This document shows, in pieces, positions 17,205 through 25,400 of a DNA stretch of 50,305 bases. The notes below the pieces were generated by a model. The model did not search any database, was not told the origin of the DNA, and was given only the letters and a program-made list of their open reading frames with translations. The stretch covers positions 1-50,305 of the forward strand of contig NZ_JAGKJI010000047.1 in NCBI RefSeq assembly GCF_020329485.1, in the 5' to 3' direction. The first letter of the stretch is position 1. Each line of letters begins with the position of its first letter. Position numbers and translations under genes: made by a program. Origin of the DNA: Bradyrhizobium cenepequi. GTDB lineage: Bacteria > Pseudomonadota > Alphaproteobacteria > Rhizobiales > Xanthobacteraceae.

Positions 17205-18310
17205 TCATGAGGGCATTTTCGATGATACGGCTTCATCGCCGAACCCATAGCCGAGGATGAGAAGGAAAGTCTGTGGGATACCGAGACGAACCTGAAATGA
17301 GCGAAAAAGATGCACGTAGGGCATCGTCAGGGTCTGAGCGAACGTGTTCGCGGTGGGAAGAATACCAACCGATGGCGTGTCCGTCGCCAGCTTCGACATT
17401 ACCGCTGCCTTGTCGGCCGGGCTGAGGCTTCGTAGGCACGAAACGGCGCTAAGCCCGGATGCCTTGCGCGCATTTCGCTGTCCTGTTCAAACCAATGGAT
17501 TGATCCGTGAAGCTTGTAAAAGTGGAGGAATTTGTCGAACCGGCGAACGCGGCCTTCTGCGACTTCGCCCGGGTAGTAGACGTAGAGGCCATACACCGAT
17601 GGATCGAAACGGGCCTCGGCACGGCCCGTGAAGCCGTCGAAATACTGGATGCCGAGAATCTCAAGCGCCTATTCGAACAGTGTGTTCTAGTTCAACGTGA
17701 AGAGATGGGTGCGACCGAGATTGCTGTCGCGGGCGACCAGCTTTGACAGGAAGGCGAGCTGCGGCGCGATCTCGCCAGCGGTCTTGGCGCCTCACGTATC
17801 TGGGAGTGATAGAGCGCATTCGGCGAAGATCGCCATGCGTAGGCGATCGACGAACCAGGGAAGCTCGGTGATTGTCGGTGCCGGGGTGGCAGGCCAAGTC
17901 ACGCCTTTGAACGGGGCGCCGGTCGATTCCGTGACAACAAGCGCGTTAGCAATGAAAGACAGCCATCCCTCGAAACCGATGACCGTCTCGTCCATCATGT
18001 TCGCGTAATCGACATCGGTCTTGCGGGCGGCAATGATCGGTTTGATGAATGCTGGCAGGTCGGGAAGCGCTTCGATCGTTGCAAAGACTGCAGTTTCGAG
18101 ATTAGCCATCGTCTTGCCGCCGGAACTGACCGATGTTCCGGACCCGGTCAGGACAACAAGGTTGTCCATGCGCAGCCACTCTGCGATCAGCGCCTGCAAA
18201 CGGACGCGGCCTTGCTTTTGATCGAGCGCTGAGAGGATATCACCAACATCACCGCTCTCGGTTAAACCGATGAGCTGGTATTCCAACGGCGCTGCGACTG
18301 GTCCTGTCAT
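17205..18310 (-). pseudogene. SIR2-domain protein (possible defence gene), inactivated
   Basis: From ATG 18310 the protein shows NLVVLTGSGTSVSSGG, the NAD-binding start of SIR2_2-type domains, and FVDRLRMAIFAECALSLPDT, then TGA. Read through, the same frame continues GAKTAGEIAPQLAFLSKLVARD, HLFTLN-stop-NTLFE-stop-ALEILG, then FDKFLHFYKLHGSIHWFE, the conserved SIR2 HG motif. A frameshift near 17400 leads into TPSVGILPTANTF and FLLILGYGFGDE. Thus three in-frame stops (two consistent with C-to-T changes at CGA and CAG) and at least one frameshift kill a protein of roughly 370 residues. SIR2_2 proteins often deplete NAD in phage defence, usually with a partner. The end of an upstream gene (DFLDIEVVNPIRDGDEGRE, stop overlapping this start) could be the remains of such a partner. 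Confidence 0.7.
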
Positions 18311-18601
18311 TCCCGCCCCTCGTCGCCGTCCCTGATTGGGTTGACGACCTCGATATCGAGGAAGTCTTTTCGTTGTCCGTCACGACACGCAGTCGTTGCT
18401 CGTTGGATATGCGGCGGGCATCGACGTTGTCGTCCGGCTTGCGCGCAGTTTGGGAGTCGAAGCAGCGGACCTTTTGGCCTGGCCGTCCGGTACAGGCGCC
18501 AAGAAAAGGACCCGCGGACAGACTGAATAGCCGACTGCGGCCGAGCGGCTCGATTTGCCGGCAATATGTCCGCACTGCGCGATGCGCGCGTGAGATTGAG
18601 A
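18311..18601. other. Remnant region upstream of the SIR2 gene
   Basis: The minus strand carries DFLDIEVVNPIRDGDEGRE in one frame and RRISNEQRLRVVTDN in another, which would join into one C-terminus by a frameshift. The family is not recognised. Confidence 0.35.
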
Positions 18602-18633
18602 AGCTCCGCCCGGCGGACCGGACGGGGCTTTTT
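18602..18633. terminator. Hairpin with T-run beyond DUF736 copy 2
   Basis: AGCTCCGCCCGG pairs with CCGGACGGGGCT around a CGGA loop (one mismatch, one G-T pair), followed by five T on the plus strand. It lies 13 bp past the DUF736 stop and may work in both directions. Confidence 0.6.
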
Positions 18634-18645
18634 GGTCGGCGAACC

Positions 18646-18966
18646 TCAGTCGCCGTTCTTGCGCGGCCGCGACCAGATCAGGGTGTAGCCGTCGCCTTCC
18701 TCGTCGTCGAACAGGTTCGCGTAGATCGGCGCGTTGAACGAGGGGTCGTCGAGTTTGAGCGAGAGGTAGTCGCGGCCTTCCTCGGAGCGCTTCGACCAGG
18801 CGGCCCCGATCTCGGCCCGGCCGACGAAGACGCGGTGGCTCGGGGCATTCTCGTTGGAGCGGTTGGTCTCGGGCAGGATCCGAACGCCCTTGGTCTGGAG
18901 GCTGAGGGTGACGATCTCGCCTTGGAAGTCGCTGCCGACTTTCTTGAAAGAACCGATGTTAGCCAT
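18646..18966 (-). CDS. DUF736 family protein, copy 2
   Basis: A 106-residue full-length DUF736 protein (MANIGSFKKVGSDFQGEI to LIWSRPRKNGD). The ATG at 18966 has AAGGAGAAG upstream. It is the last gene of the minus-strand maintenance module and is followed by a terminator hairpin. It closely resembles copy 1; differences cluster in VRILPETNRSNENA and in the last loop. A structured leader (18967-19148) precedes it. Function is unknown, but the family is tied to conjugative elements in alphaproteobacteria. Confidence 0.85.
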   Translation of the reverse strand: MANIGSFKKVGSDFQGEIVTLSLQTKGVRILPETNRSNENAPSHRVFVGRAEIGAAWSKRSEEGRDYLSLKLDDPSFNAPIYANLFDDEEGDGYTLIWSRPRKNGD

Positions 18967-19148
18967 GTTACTTCTCCTTGCTGTTTCGAGCCGCGACGAC
19001 CGCGGCCTCGATGGCGATCTACAGGCCGAAGACGATCGACGACGCACCCGCCCGCGGGCCGGAGCGCAGCGGAGGACGCCAGCGGGGCGACTTTCTTGTC
19101 TCGCGAGGAATGGGCGTAGCCCAGGGGAAGAAAGTCGACCCGCGGCGT
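18967..19148 (-). promoter_or_regulatory. Class I structured leader before DUF736 copy 2
   Basis: The long stem pairs 19076-19097 with 19128-19148, with one mismatch and one bulged A, and encloses CTCGCGAGG and a TGGGC-GTA-GCCCA hairpin. The shared GC-rich motif and the GCCGCG-N5-CGCGGC hairpin (18990-19006, 23 bases before the ATG) follow. Relative to the copy at 9653-9836 the long stem sequence has changed on both sides while remaining paired. Confidence 0.6.
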
Positions 19149-19429
19149 TGCGTTCAGGCGATTCGAGGCGCAGCCGCTCTTCGGCCAGATCAAGCCATCA
19201 AGAGGCCACGTGGTCCGTGCGCTGAACAGCATCCTCGGAGAAGTTGTGGCGAATGTCGGTTGTGCTGCACAAGATGTTGCCGCGTTCAGGCGTAGAGATG
19301 GAAACAAAAGCGAAGGAATAGGCGGATTCGATCGCCTTGAACAATCCACGATAAGGTGCCCCCTGCCTGCGTTGCCTTGTGCCGGGGATGTCAGGTGCCA
19401 GGACCCAAGCGTTTCGGGAACGGACCGCG

Positions 19430-19981
19430 TTACCGATGGTCAATCGCGCGGCCTACCAACGCCTGAATTGCAGATAACCTCGCCGGACGAGGTAGAGGTT
19501 CATCCCTGCTGCGTCGTGGCAGTAAGAGCCGGCTGAGGTCCTTGCGACAGAACCTCGACCGGTCGCCGGGGGCTCGGCAAAGATGGCCATCCGTGCCGAG
19601 GCCGTGCTGCCGAACCGCTATAGCGCCGATCCAGGCAAATGCGTCGCGCCATAGCAATGAGGCCACCCCAACTTGCGATATGCCGTGAACGACGTGATAG
19701 CCCGCGACAGTTGCCGGAACCGCAAATGCAGCAGCGATCATGGCACGAAGAAGCGCGGGATCGAGTGAAGGCAAAAACGCGGTTTGTCCAGTAACGAGGG
19801 TGAGTATACCGGCAAGAATGGCAACAAAAGCCGCGACGGCAATGCTCGCGCCACCGTTAATCGCCGCCTGAGCCACAGAAAGCGCAACGAAGAATGGCAG
19901 CGCATAAACAGCGAGGGTGAAAATCAGCCAGCAGAACAGGCCGATGCCAAGAATATTGAGAATGAGTCCAAGGATGAGCAT
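19430..19981 (-). pseudogene. Conserved ICE membrane protein, copy 2, late frameshift
   Basis: From ATG 19981 the protein reads MLILGLILNILGIGLFCWLIF, LAVYALPFFVALSV, ASIAVAAFVAILAGILTLVTG and VPATVAGYHVVHGISQVGVASLLWRDAF, with four to five transmembrane helices. At AFAWIGAIA (about 19618) the frame departs from that of copy 1. An adjacent frame restores GSTASARMAIFAEPPATG, matching GATAWTRIAVFAQPRP of copy 1, so one base was gained or lost. All helices precede the shift, so a product with an altered tail could still be stable. Function is unknown; it lies between DUF2493 and DUF736 in both modules. Confidence 0.6.
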
Positions 19982-20036
19982 GGTGGTGGCTCCGCGACAA
20001 AAGATATGACAGTTGCGCCTTCCACCACCACGGCGC
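19979..20036 (-). promoter_or_regulatory. Stem sequestering the start codon, copy 2
   Basis: GTGGTGGTGG and CCACCACCAT, the latter containing the start codon, are separated by about 32 bases that differ from copy 1. Only the arms and an AAGGCGC segment are kept. Confidence 0.4.
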
Positions 20037-20185
20037 GGTCGAGATTATACGGAGAACGAGCCGCTGTGGGAGGAATTATCCTCAATTAGTTGCTCCCGAA
20101 AGCTCAATTGGTCGAGATGAGAGAATTGCAGACCTGTGACTTAGTAGCCTCGGCGCTCGATGAAGAAGCGCGCGTGGGGCGGCGC

Positions 20186-21118
20186 TTACGCGCCGCCGAA
20201 CTTCCAGACGGGAACGCCGAGTTTCTTAGCCTTGTCGGCAAGGTTGTCCTGTATCCCGGTGCCGGGGAAGTGCATGACGCCGATCGGCAGCACCGCGAGC
20301 ATGGCGTCGTTTCGCTTGAACGGAGCTGCCTTGGCATGCTTGGTCCAGTCCGGCTTGAATGCGATCTGCGGAACCTTGCGGTTGGTGGCCCATTTGGCGG
20401 CGATTAGTTCGGCGCCCTTCGGCGAACCACCGTGCAGCAGCACCATATCCGGATGCTTGGCGTGGACCTTGTCGAGGCGGTCCCAGATCAAGGAGACGTC
20501 GTTGAATTCGAGTCCGCCGGTAAGCGCGATCTTGGGTCCCGATGGCAGCACCGCCTCGGTCTCCGCGCGGCGCTTGGCAGCCAGGAAATCGCGGCTATCG
20601 ATCATCGCTGATGTGAGTGTGTGATGATTGACGAGTGACCCGGAACGGGGACGCCAGGGCGAGCCGGTATGAAGCTCGAATTGCTCAGTGGCCAGGTCCC
20701 GGAACAGCTCCATGGCGTTACGGCGCTCGACCAACGTGATTCCTTCGGCCGTGAGCCTTTCCAGTTCGACCGATCGCACCTCCGAACCATTCTGCTCGCG
20801 CTGGCTCTTCTGCTGCGCCTGTTCGTTCTCGTCGAGTTCGCGCTCGATGCGACCCGTGGCGCGGTAAAAGAGGTTGACGGTCGACCAGAGCAGATTCTCC
20901 AGGTCGGGTTCGAGCCGTGTGTCGCTCAGGGTCGCCACGAAAGCGTCGAAGATATCGGCGATCGCGCCGGCGATGATTTTCGGCTCGGGTAGCGGCCTCG
21001 GATCGGGCTCGTCGTGGTAAGGGCGGTGGCCGTAGAGCTGAAGCTCGTTGAGCACATGATCGGTCGGGGATGAGCTGTGCTGCGGCTCGAACTCGGTATC
21101 GTCATAGTCGGTCGTCAT
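20186..21118 (-). CDS. DUF2493 protein, intact copy
   Basis: A 310-residue protein with an acidic N-terminal region (MTTDYDDTEFEPQ), a helical middle (VATLSDTRLEPDLENLLWSTV) and a Gln/Glu-rich segment (ENEQAQQKSQREQNG). The C-terminal DUF2493 domain is related to the DprA/SMF Rossmann fold: KIALTGGLEFNDVSLIWDRL, MVLLHGGSPKGAELIAAKW, QIAFKPDWTKHAKAAPFKRN and GIQDNLADKAKKLGVPVWKF. The LHGGSPKGAE loop is the expected ligand-binding site for a nucleotide or nucleic acid. ATG 21118 agrees with copy 1. It lies 3' of the Toprim gene with a 306-bp gap containing a structured leader. The family is a regular companion of strawberry-notch and Toprim proteins in ICEs. Confidence 0.8.
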   Translation of the reverse strand: MTTDYDDTEFEPQHSSSPTDHVLNELQLYGHRPYHDEPDPRPLPEPKIIAGAIADIFDAFVATLSDTRLEPDLENLLWSTVNLFYRATGRIERELDENEQAQQKSQREQNGSEVRSVELERLTAEGITLVERRNAMELFRDLATEQFELHTGSPWRPRSGSLVNHHTLTSAMIDSRDFLAAKRRAETEAVLPSGPKIALTGGLEFNDVSLIWDRLDKVHAKHPDMVLLHGGSPKGAELIAAKWATNRKVPQIAFKPDWTKHAKAAPFKRNDAMLAVLPIGVMHFPGTGIQDNLADKAKKLGVPVWKFGGA

Positions 21119-21306
21119 GGAGAGGTCCTTTGCCGGATCGGCCGCGCCCATCGCGGCCTTCGTGGCGATCACCAGACGGCAGGCGGACCGGACCAGAACC
21201 CGAAGCGCAGCGCAGGGCCGGAGCGAAGCGGAGGATGGCAGAGGTGCGGCTATTTTGTTTCGCGATGCAAAGGCGCGTAAGCGCCGGCGGAAAATAGCCG
21301 CACCTC
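21119..21306 (-). promoter_or_regulatory. Class I structured leader before DUF2493, intact copy
   Basis: GAGGTGCGGCTATTTT (21241-21256) pairs perfectly over 16 bp with 21291-21306; a GGCGC-GTAA-GCGCC hairpin (21272-21285) lies inside. The shared motif GGGCCGGAGCGAAGCGGAGG and the GCCGCG-N5-CGCGGC hairpin (21141-21157, 22 bases before the ATG) follow. The stem T-A pair here replaces a C-G pair of the copy at 11308. Confidence 0.65.
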
Positions 21307-21424
21307 AGCCATTGCCGGGCCGGACCGCTTGCTGTCCGATCGCCCTCTAGAAGGCCGGGGACGCGGCTCTGTCCGGCAACGCTCGCGCTGACTGGCGATG
21401 CGATCGCGTTCGAAACGCCCGCTG

Positions 21425-22471
21425 CTATCCCGTATCGGTCGTCGCCAGAGGAAAGAAGCGGGCGACGTCCTGCGGCACGAGTTGCACGCGCAAGGCTGCC
21501 TCGAGTTCTTGAATGCCGAGCGTGCGTAGATCTTCGTTAAAGTCGTCGAACCTGGGCGACAATATGAACGCCTCGATGCCGGCCGCTTCCGCGCGCATCG
21601 TCAGGGTCGTCGCGGCGCCCTCTCCGGCAGGATCGGTGTCGCGGGCGATATACAGTCGGCGTAGCGTCAACGGGAGCAGCAGGGCGGCGAGATGGTTGGC
21701 TGAGAGGGCCGCGACCATCGGCATGGTCGGCAGCACATAGCGAATCGAAAGCATGGTCTCGATTCCCTCGCCCGCCGCGAGCACATCGTTCGCGATGCCG
21801 AAGCGGACGGCGTTACCGAGGAGGTCGCCCATGGCGCGTCGAGGAGTGTCGATCGGCGCCTTGCCCCGTCCGGACGGGTCAAGCCAAGTGCGGTGGACGC
21901 CGGTGATCCGGCCGTCGAGGTCGGTGACTCGGGCAATCATCGCCGGCCAGACTTCAGTCGGCGAGTCGTCGTCCGCCCGGTAGTAACAGCGTGGGTGGAA
22001 GCGCAACGCACCATCGTGATGCACGGATGGAATGCCTCGTCGGCGCAAATAGGTTTCGACAACGGTCCGACTGATTGACTGCGACATGCCGAACAGTCGC
22101 CGCGCTGCTTCTGGGGATCCGGTCTGGGCTCTGGCGTGCCCGGACATCAATTTGGGTGCGGGATCGGGGCGAGGTAGACTTAAGAATCGTCGCGCCTCGT
22201 CGGCAACATCGCGGAAATCGAGAAGGCCGCAACTTTCGCGGATGATGTCGAGCAGGTCGCCATGCTCGCCGGTCGCTGCGTCCGTCCACTTGCCCGCAGG
22301 TCCTTTGGGCGATGCATTCAACCGCACGAACATGGATCGCCCGGGTGTATTTCTGCTATCGCCGACCAGCCAATAACGACCATGGCGGCGTCCGTTGGAG
22401 AGATAGTGTCGACACACCGCCTCCGCCTCGCGTGCGAGGCGGCGCGCCAGTTCGGAAGCATCGCGGGGCAT
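21425..22471 (-). CDS. Toprim-domain primase-like protein, intact copy
   Basis: This 348-residue protein begins with a DUF7146-like zinc-free N-terminal region (MPRDASELARRLAREAEAVCRHYLSNGRR, WTDAATGEHGDLLDIIRESCGL). It continues with YLRRRGIPSVHHDGALRFHPRCYY and GVHRTWLDP and ends in a Toprim fold: NDVLAAGEGIETMLSI carries the catalytic Glu, and LYIARDTDPAGE carries the DxD-type acidic pair. Such proteins resemble the catalytic part of phage and plasmid primases and may synthesise primers on transferred DNA. The start overlaps the stop of strawberry notch by one base (TGATG), a translational coupling kept in the decayed module. No zinc-finger or helicase domain is attached, so it may depend on the adjacent helicase. 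Confidence 0.8.
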   Translation of the reverse strand: MPRDASELARRLAREAEAVCRHYLSNGRRHGRYWLVGDSRNTPGRSMFVRLNASPKGPAGKWTDAATGEHGDLLDIIRESCGLLDFRDVADEARRFLSLPRPDPAPKLMSGHARAQTGSPEAARRLFGMSQSISRTVVETYLRRRGIPSVHHDGALRFHPRCYYRADDDSPTEVWPAMIARVTDLDGRITGVHRTWLDPSGRGKAPIDTPRRAMGDLLGNAVRFGIANDVLAAGEGIETMLSIRYVLPTMPMVAALSANHLAALLLPLTLRRLYIARDTDPAGEGAATTLTMRAEAAGIEAFILSPRFDDFNEDLRTLGIQELEAALRVQLVPQDVARFFPLATTDTG

Positions 22472-25400
22472 CACGCGGCCTCCCGCACGCCGATGCGCTC
22501 GATCGGATAGCATTCGAGCAGCTTGGCAAGGACCCCGACGCCACTTGCGTCAACAGGCACGAACATGCGCAGCTTCCAGGAAATGATCTCGCTGAAGAGT
22601 CCATAAGTGCGCAAACGATCGCGCATGGTGTCGGTGAAGTCAGAGAGCTCGATGCGATGCGCGCCCATAACGCGGGCGCGCCGAAGTCTCAGGCCTTCGG
22701 CAAGATCGAGAACCGTGCGACCTTCCAACAGCGCCGCAAAAGCGTCCGCGGGTGGCAGCGTCGGCTGTTCGCCGAGCAGCGCGCCGGCGACCCAGGCCGC
22801 GGAGACCTTCCGGCCGATGATGCGCTCGCCGGCGTCGGTCTGAAGGCGATAGACGCGCGTCGACTCGTTAGGCAGCCGCTTCCAGATCGGCAAGAGGAGC
22901 CCAGCAACGACTTGGATAGTGCTCTCGGTGAACGCGGATACTTCCGCAAGCTCAGCCTGCCAGGCTACGCTGAATCGCTCGCGATCCGTCTCGATCCAAC
23001 GGCTTTCGGCCATTGCGTTGAGCGGAACGCTCAGGCTTTCCATAGGCCGGATCAATCGCACGCGTTGCTCGATCTCACCATCATCGAGCACGAGGCTGGG
23101 CGCAGGGACCTGCACGGCGGCACGGCCGGACCGTTCGTTGACCAGCAGGACGGGACGGCGATCAGAGAGACGGCCGAGCGCGTCATCCAGAGTCAAAGGC
23201 AGGTTACGCTCGCGCTGGGCAATGGTGAGCAGCCGGGTCTCTGCGCCGGTGCTGGGATGCGTGTAGATCGTGCGCCGGTCGGTGACGACAAAGCTTTCGG
23301 CCCGGAGCGTTTCGAGACCGACATCGTAGATCCCGGACGCAACTGCGCCTTCTATGCGAGCGATCAACAACCGCTCGAAGGCGGTGAACAGTATGTTCTG
23401 CAGATCGATGGTCAGCGCCAGCAGCCGGTTGAGGAAGGTGGTGATCGGTGGCAATTCGTCCTTGATGCCATTGCTGTCAGTCAGCTTCAGACCGGTTGCG
23501 TCCTCAAATATCTCGAGCGAGCAGCCTTCCACCTTGCCCCGGACCAGGAGCACATAGAGCTGACGCAGAGCATCGCGACCGTAGCTGCTCTCCAGATTGT
23601 CCTCGGCCCGAAACAGCCCCTGCCCGCCGGTCTGACGCTGACCGCGGGTAATGGCACCGAGCGTGTCGAGGCGCCGCGCAATGGTGCTGAGAAAGCGCTT
23701 CTCGGCTTTCACATCGGTCGCAATGGGACGAAACAGCGGTGGCTGGGCCTGGTTGGTTCTGTTCGTCCGGCCGAGACCCTGGATCGCGGCGTCGGCCTTC
23801 CAGCCGGGCTCGAGCAGGTAGTGGACGCGCAAGCGCCGGTTCCGAGCAGACAGCTCGGCATGGTAGCTGCGCCCCGTCCCGCCGGCGTCCGAGAAGACGA
23901 GGATGCGCTTGGCATCATCCATGAAGGCCGCGGTCTCGGCGAGGTTTGCTGAACCGGCGCGGTTCTCGACCGTGAGGCGGTCGCCCTTGCGGATGATGCG
24001 GCGCGAGCGTCCGGTGACCTCGGCCACCATATCCGTCCGAAACCGCTGCACGATCTGGTCGAGCGCGCCGGGCACGGGTGAGAGCGAAGCGAGATGCTCG
24101 ATCAACCTGTCGCGCCGCGCAACGGCTTTCCGGCTTTCGACGGGCTGACCATCGCGGTACACAGGCCGGGACGAAAGGTTGCCTTCCGAATCGGTGAACG
24201 GCTCGTACAGTTGGACCGGAAAGGAATGGACGAGATAGTCGAGTACGTATTCCCGTGGAGTGATATCGACCTGGACGTCACCCCACTCCTCGATTGGTAT
24301 CTCCGCAAGCCTGCGCTCCATCAGCGCTTCGCCGGTCGAGACGATCTGGATCACAGCGGCGTGGCCTTCCCCAAGATCGCGTTCGATCGAGCGGATCAAG
24401 GAAGGTGTCTTCATCGACGTGAGTAGATGGCTGAAGAAGCGCTGCTTTGCGGACTCAAATGCCGATCGGGCCGCGGACTTCGCCTGCGCGTTGAGCGTCC
24501 CGGTCTCGCCGGTGATGTTCGCCGCCTGCATGGCGGCGTTGAGATTGTTATGGATCACGCTAAAGGCCCCCGCATACGCATCGTAAATGCGGATCTGCTC
24601 GCCGGTCAGGCGATGTTCGACCAATTTGTACGCGACACCCTCGTATGAAAGGGAGCGGGCCGCATAGAGCCCAAGTGCCTTGAGGTCGCGCGCCAGCACC
24701 TCCATTGCGGCGACGCCGCCAGCCTCAATGGCCTCGACGAACTCCGAGCGGGTCGTAAATGGAAAGTCCTTGTCGCCCCACAATCCAAGGCGCTGGGCGT
24801 AGGCCAGATTATGCACTGTGGTAGCGCCGGTTGCCGAAACGTAGACGACGCGCGCATTCGGCAGTGCGTGCTGCAGCCGAAGCCCCGCTCTCCCCTGCTG
24901 CGAGGCAGCCTGATCGCCGCGTTCGCCCTTGCTACCTGCGGCATTCTGCATGGCGTGGCTTTCATCGAAGACAATGACGCCGTCGAAGTCGGCACCCAAC
25001 CATTCGACGATCTGTCTGACGCGGGAAACCTTGTCGTCGCGGGCGTCGGACCGCAGCGTGGCGTAGGTGGTAAAGAGGATGCCCTGCTCCAGTCGGATCG
25101 ACGTGCCCTGGCGGAAACGCGACAGCGGCGTCACGAGCAGGCGTTCCATGCCAAGGGCTGACCAGTCACGCTGGGCATCTTCAATCAGCTTGTCAGACTT
25201 GCTGATCCAGACGGCTCGACGACGGCCTTTCAGCCAGTTGTCGAGTAGGATGCCGGCCACCTGACGTCCTTTGCCCGCGCCGGTGCCATCGCCAAGGAAC
25301 CAGCCGCGCCGGAATTGGACGGCATTCTCCGCATCATCGCGGGCTGCGGAAACGACATCAAAAGTTTCGTCGATCGTCCATGATCCCGCGAGAAAGCCAG

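Noticed and set aside
22312..23952. 546-codon plus-strand frame
   Set aside because: Antisense of the strawberry-notch/Toprim genes in GC-rich DNA, where long shadow frames are expected.
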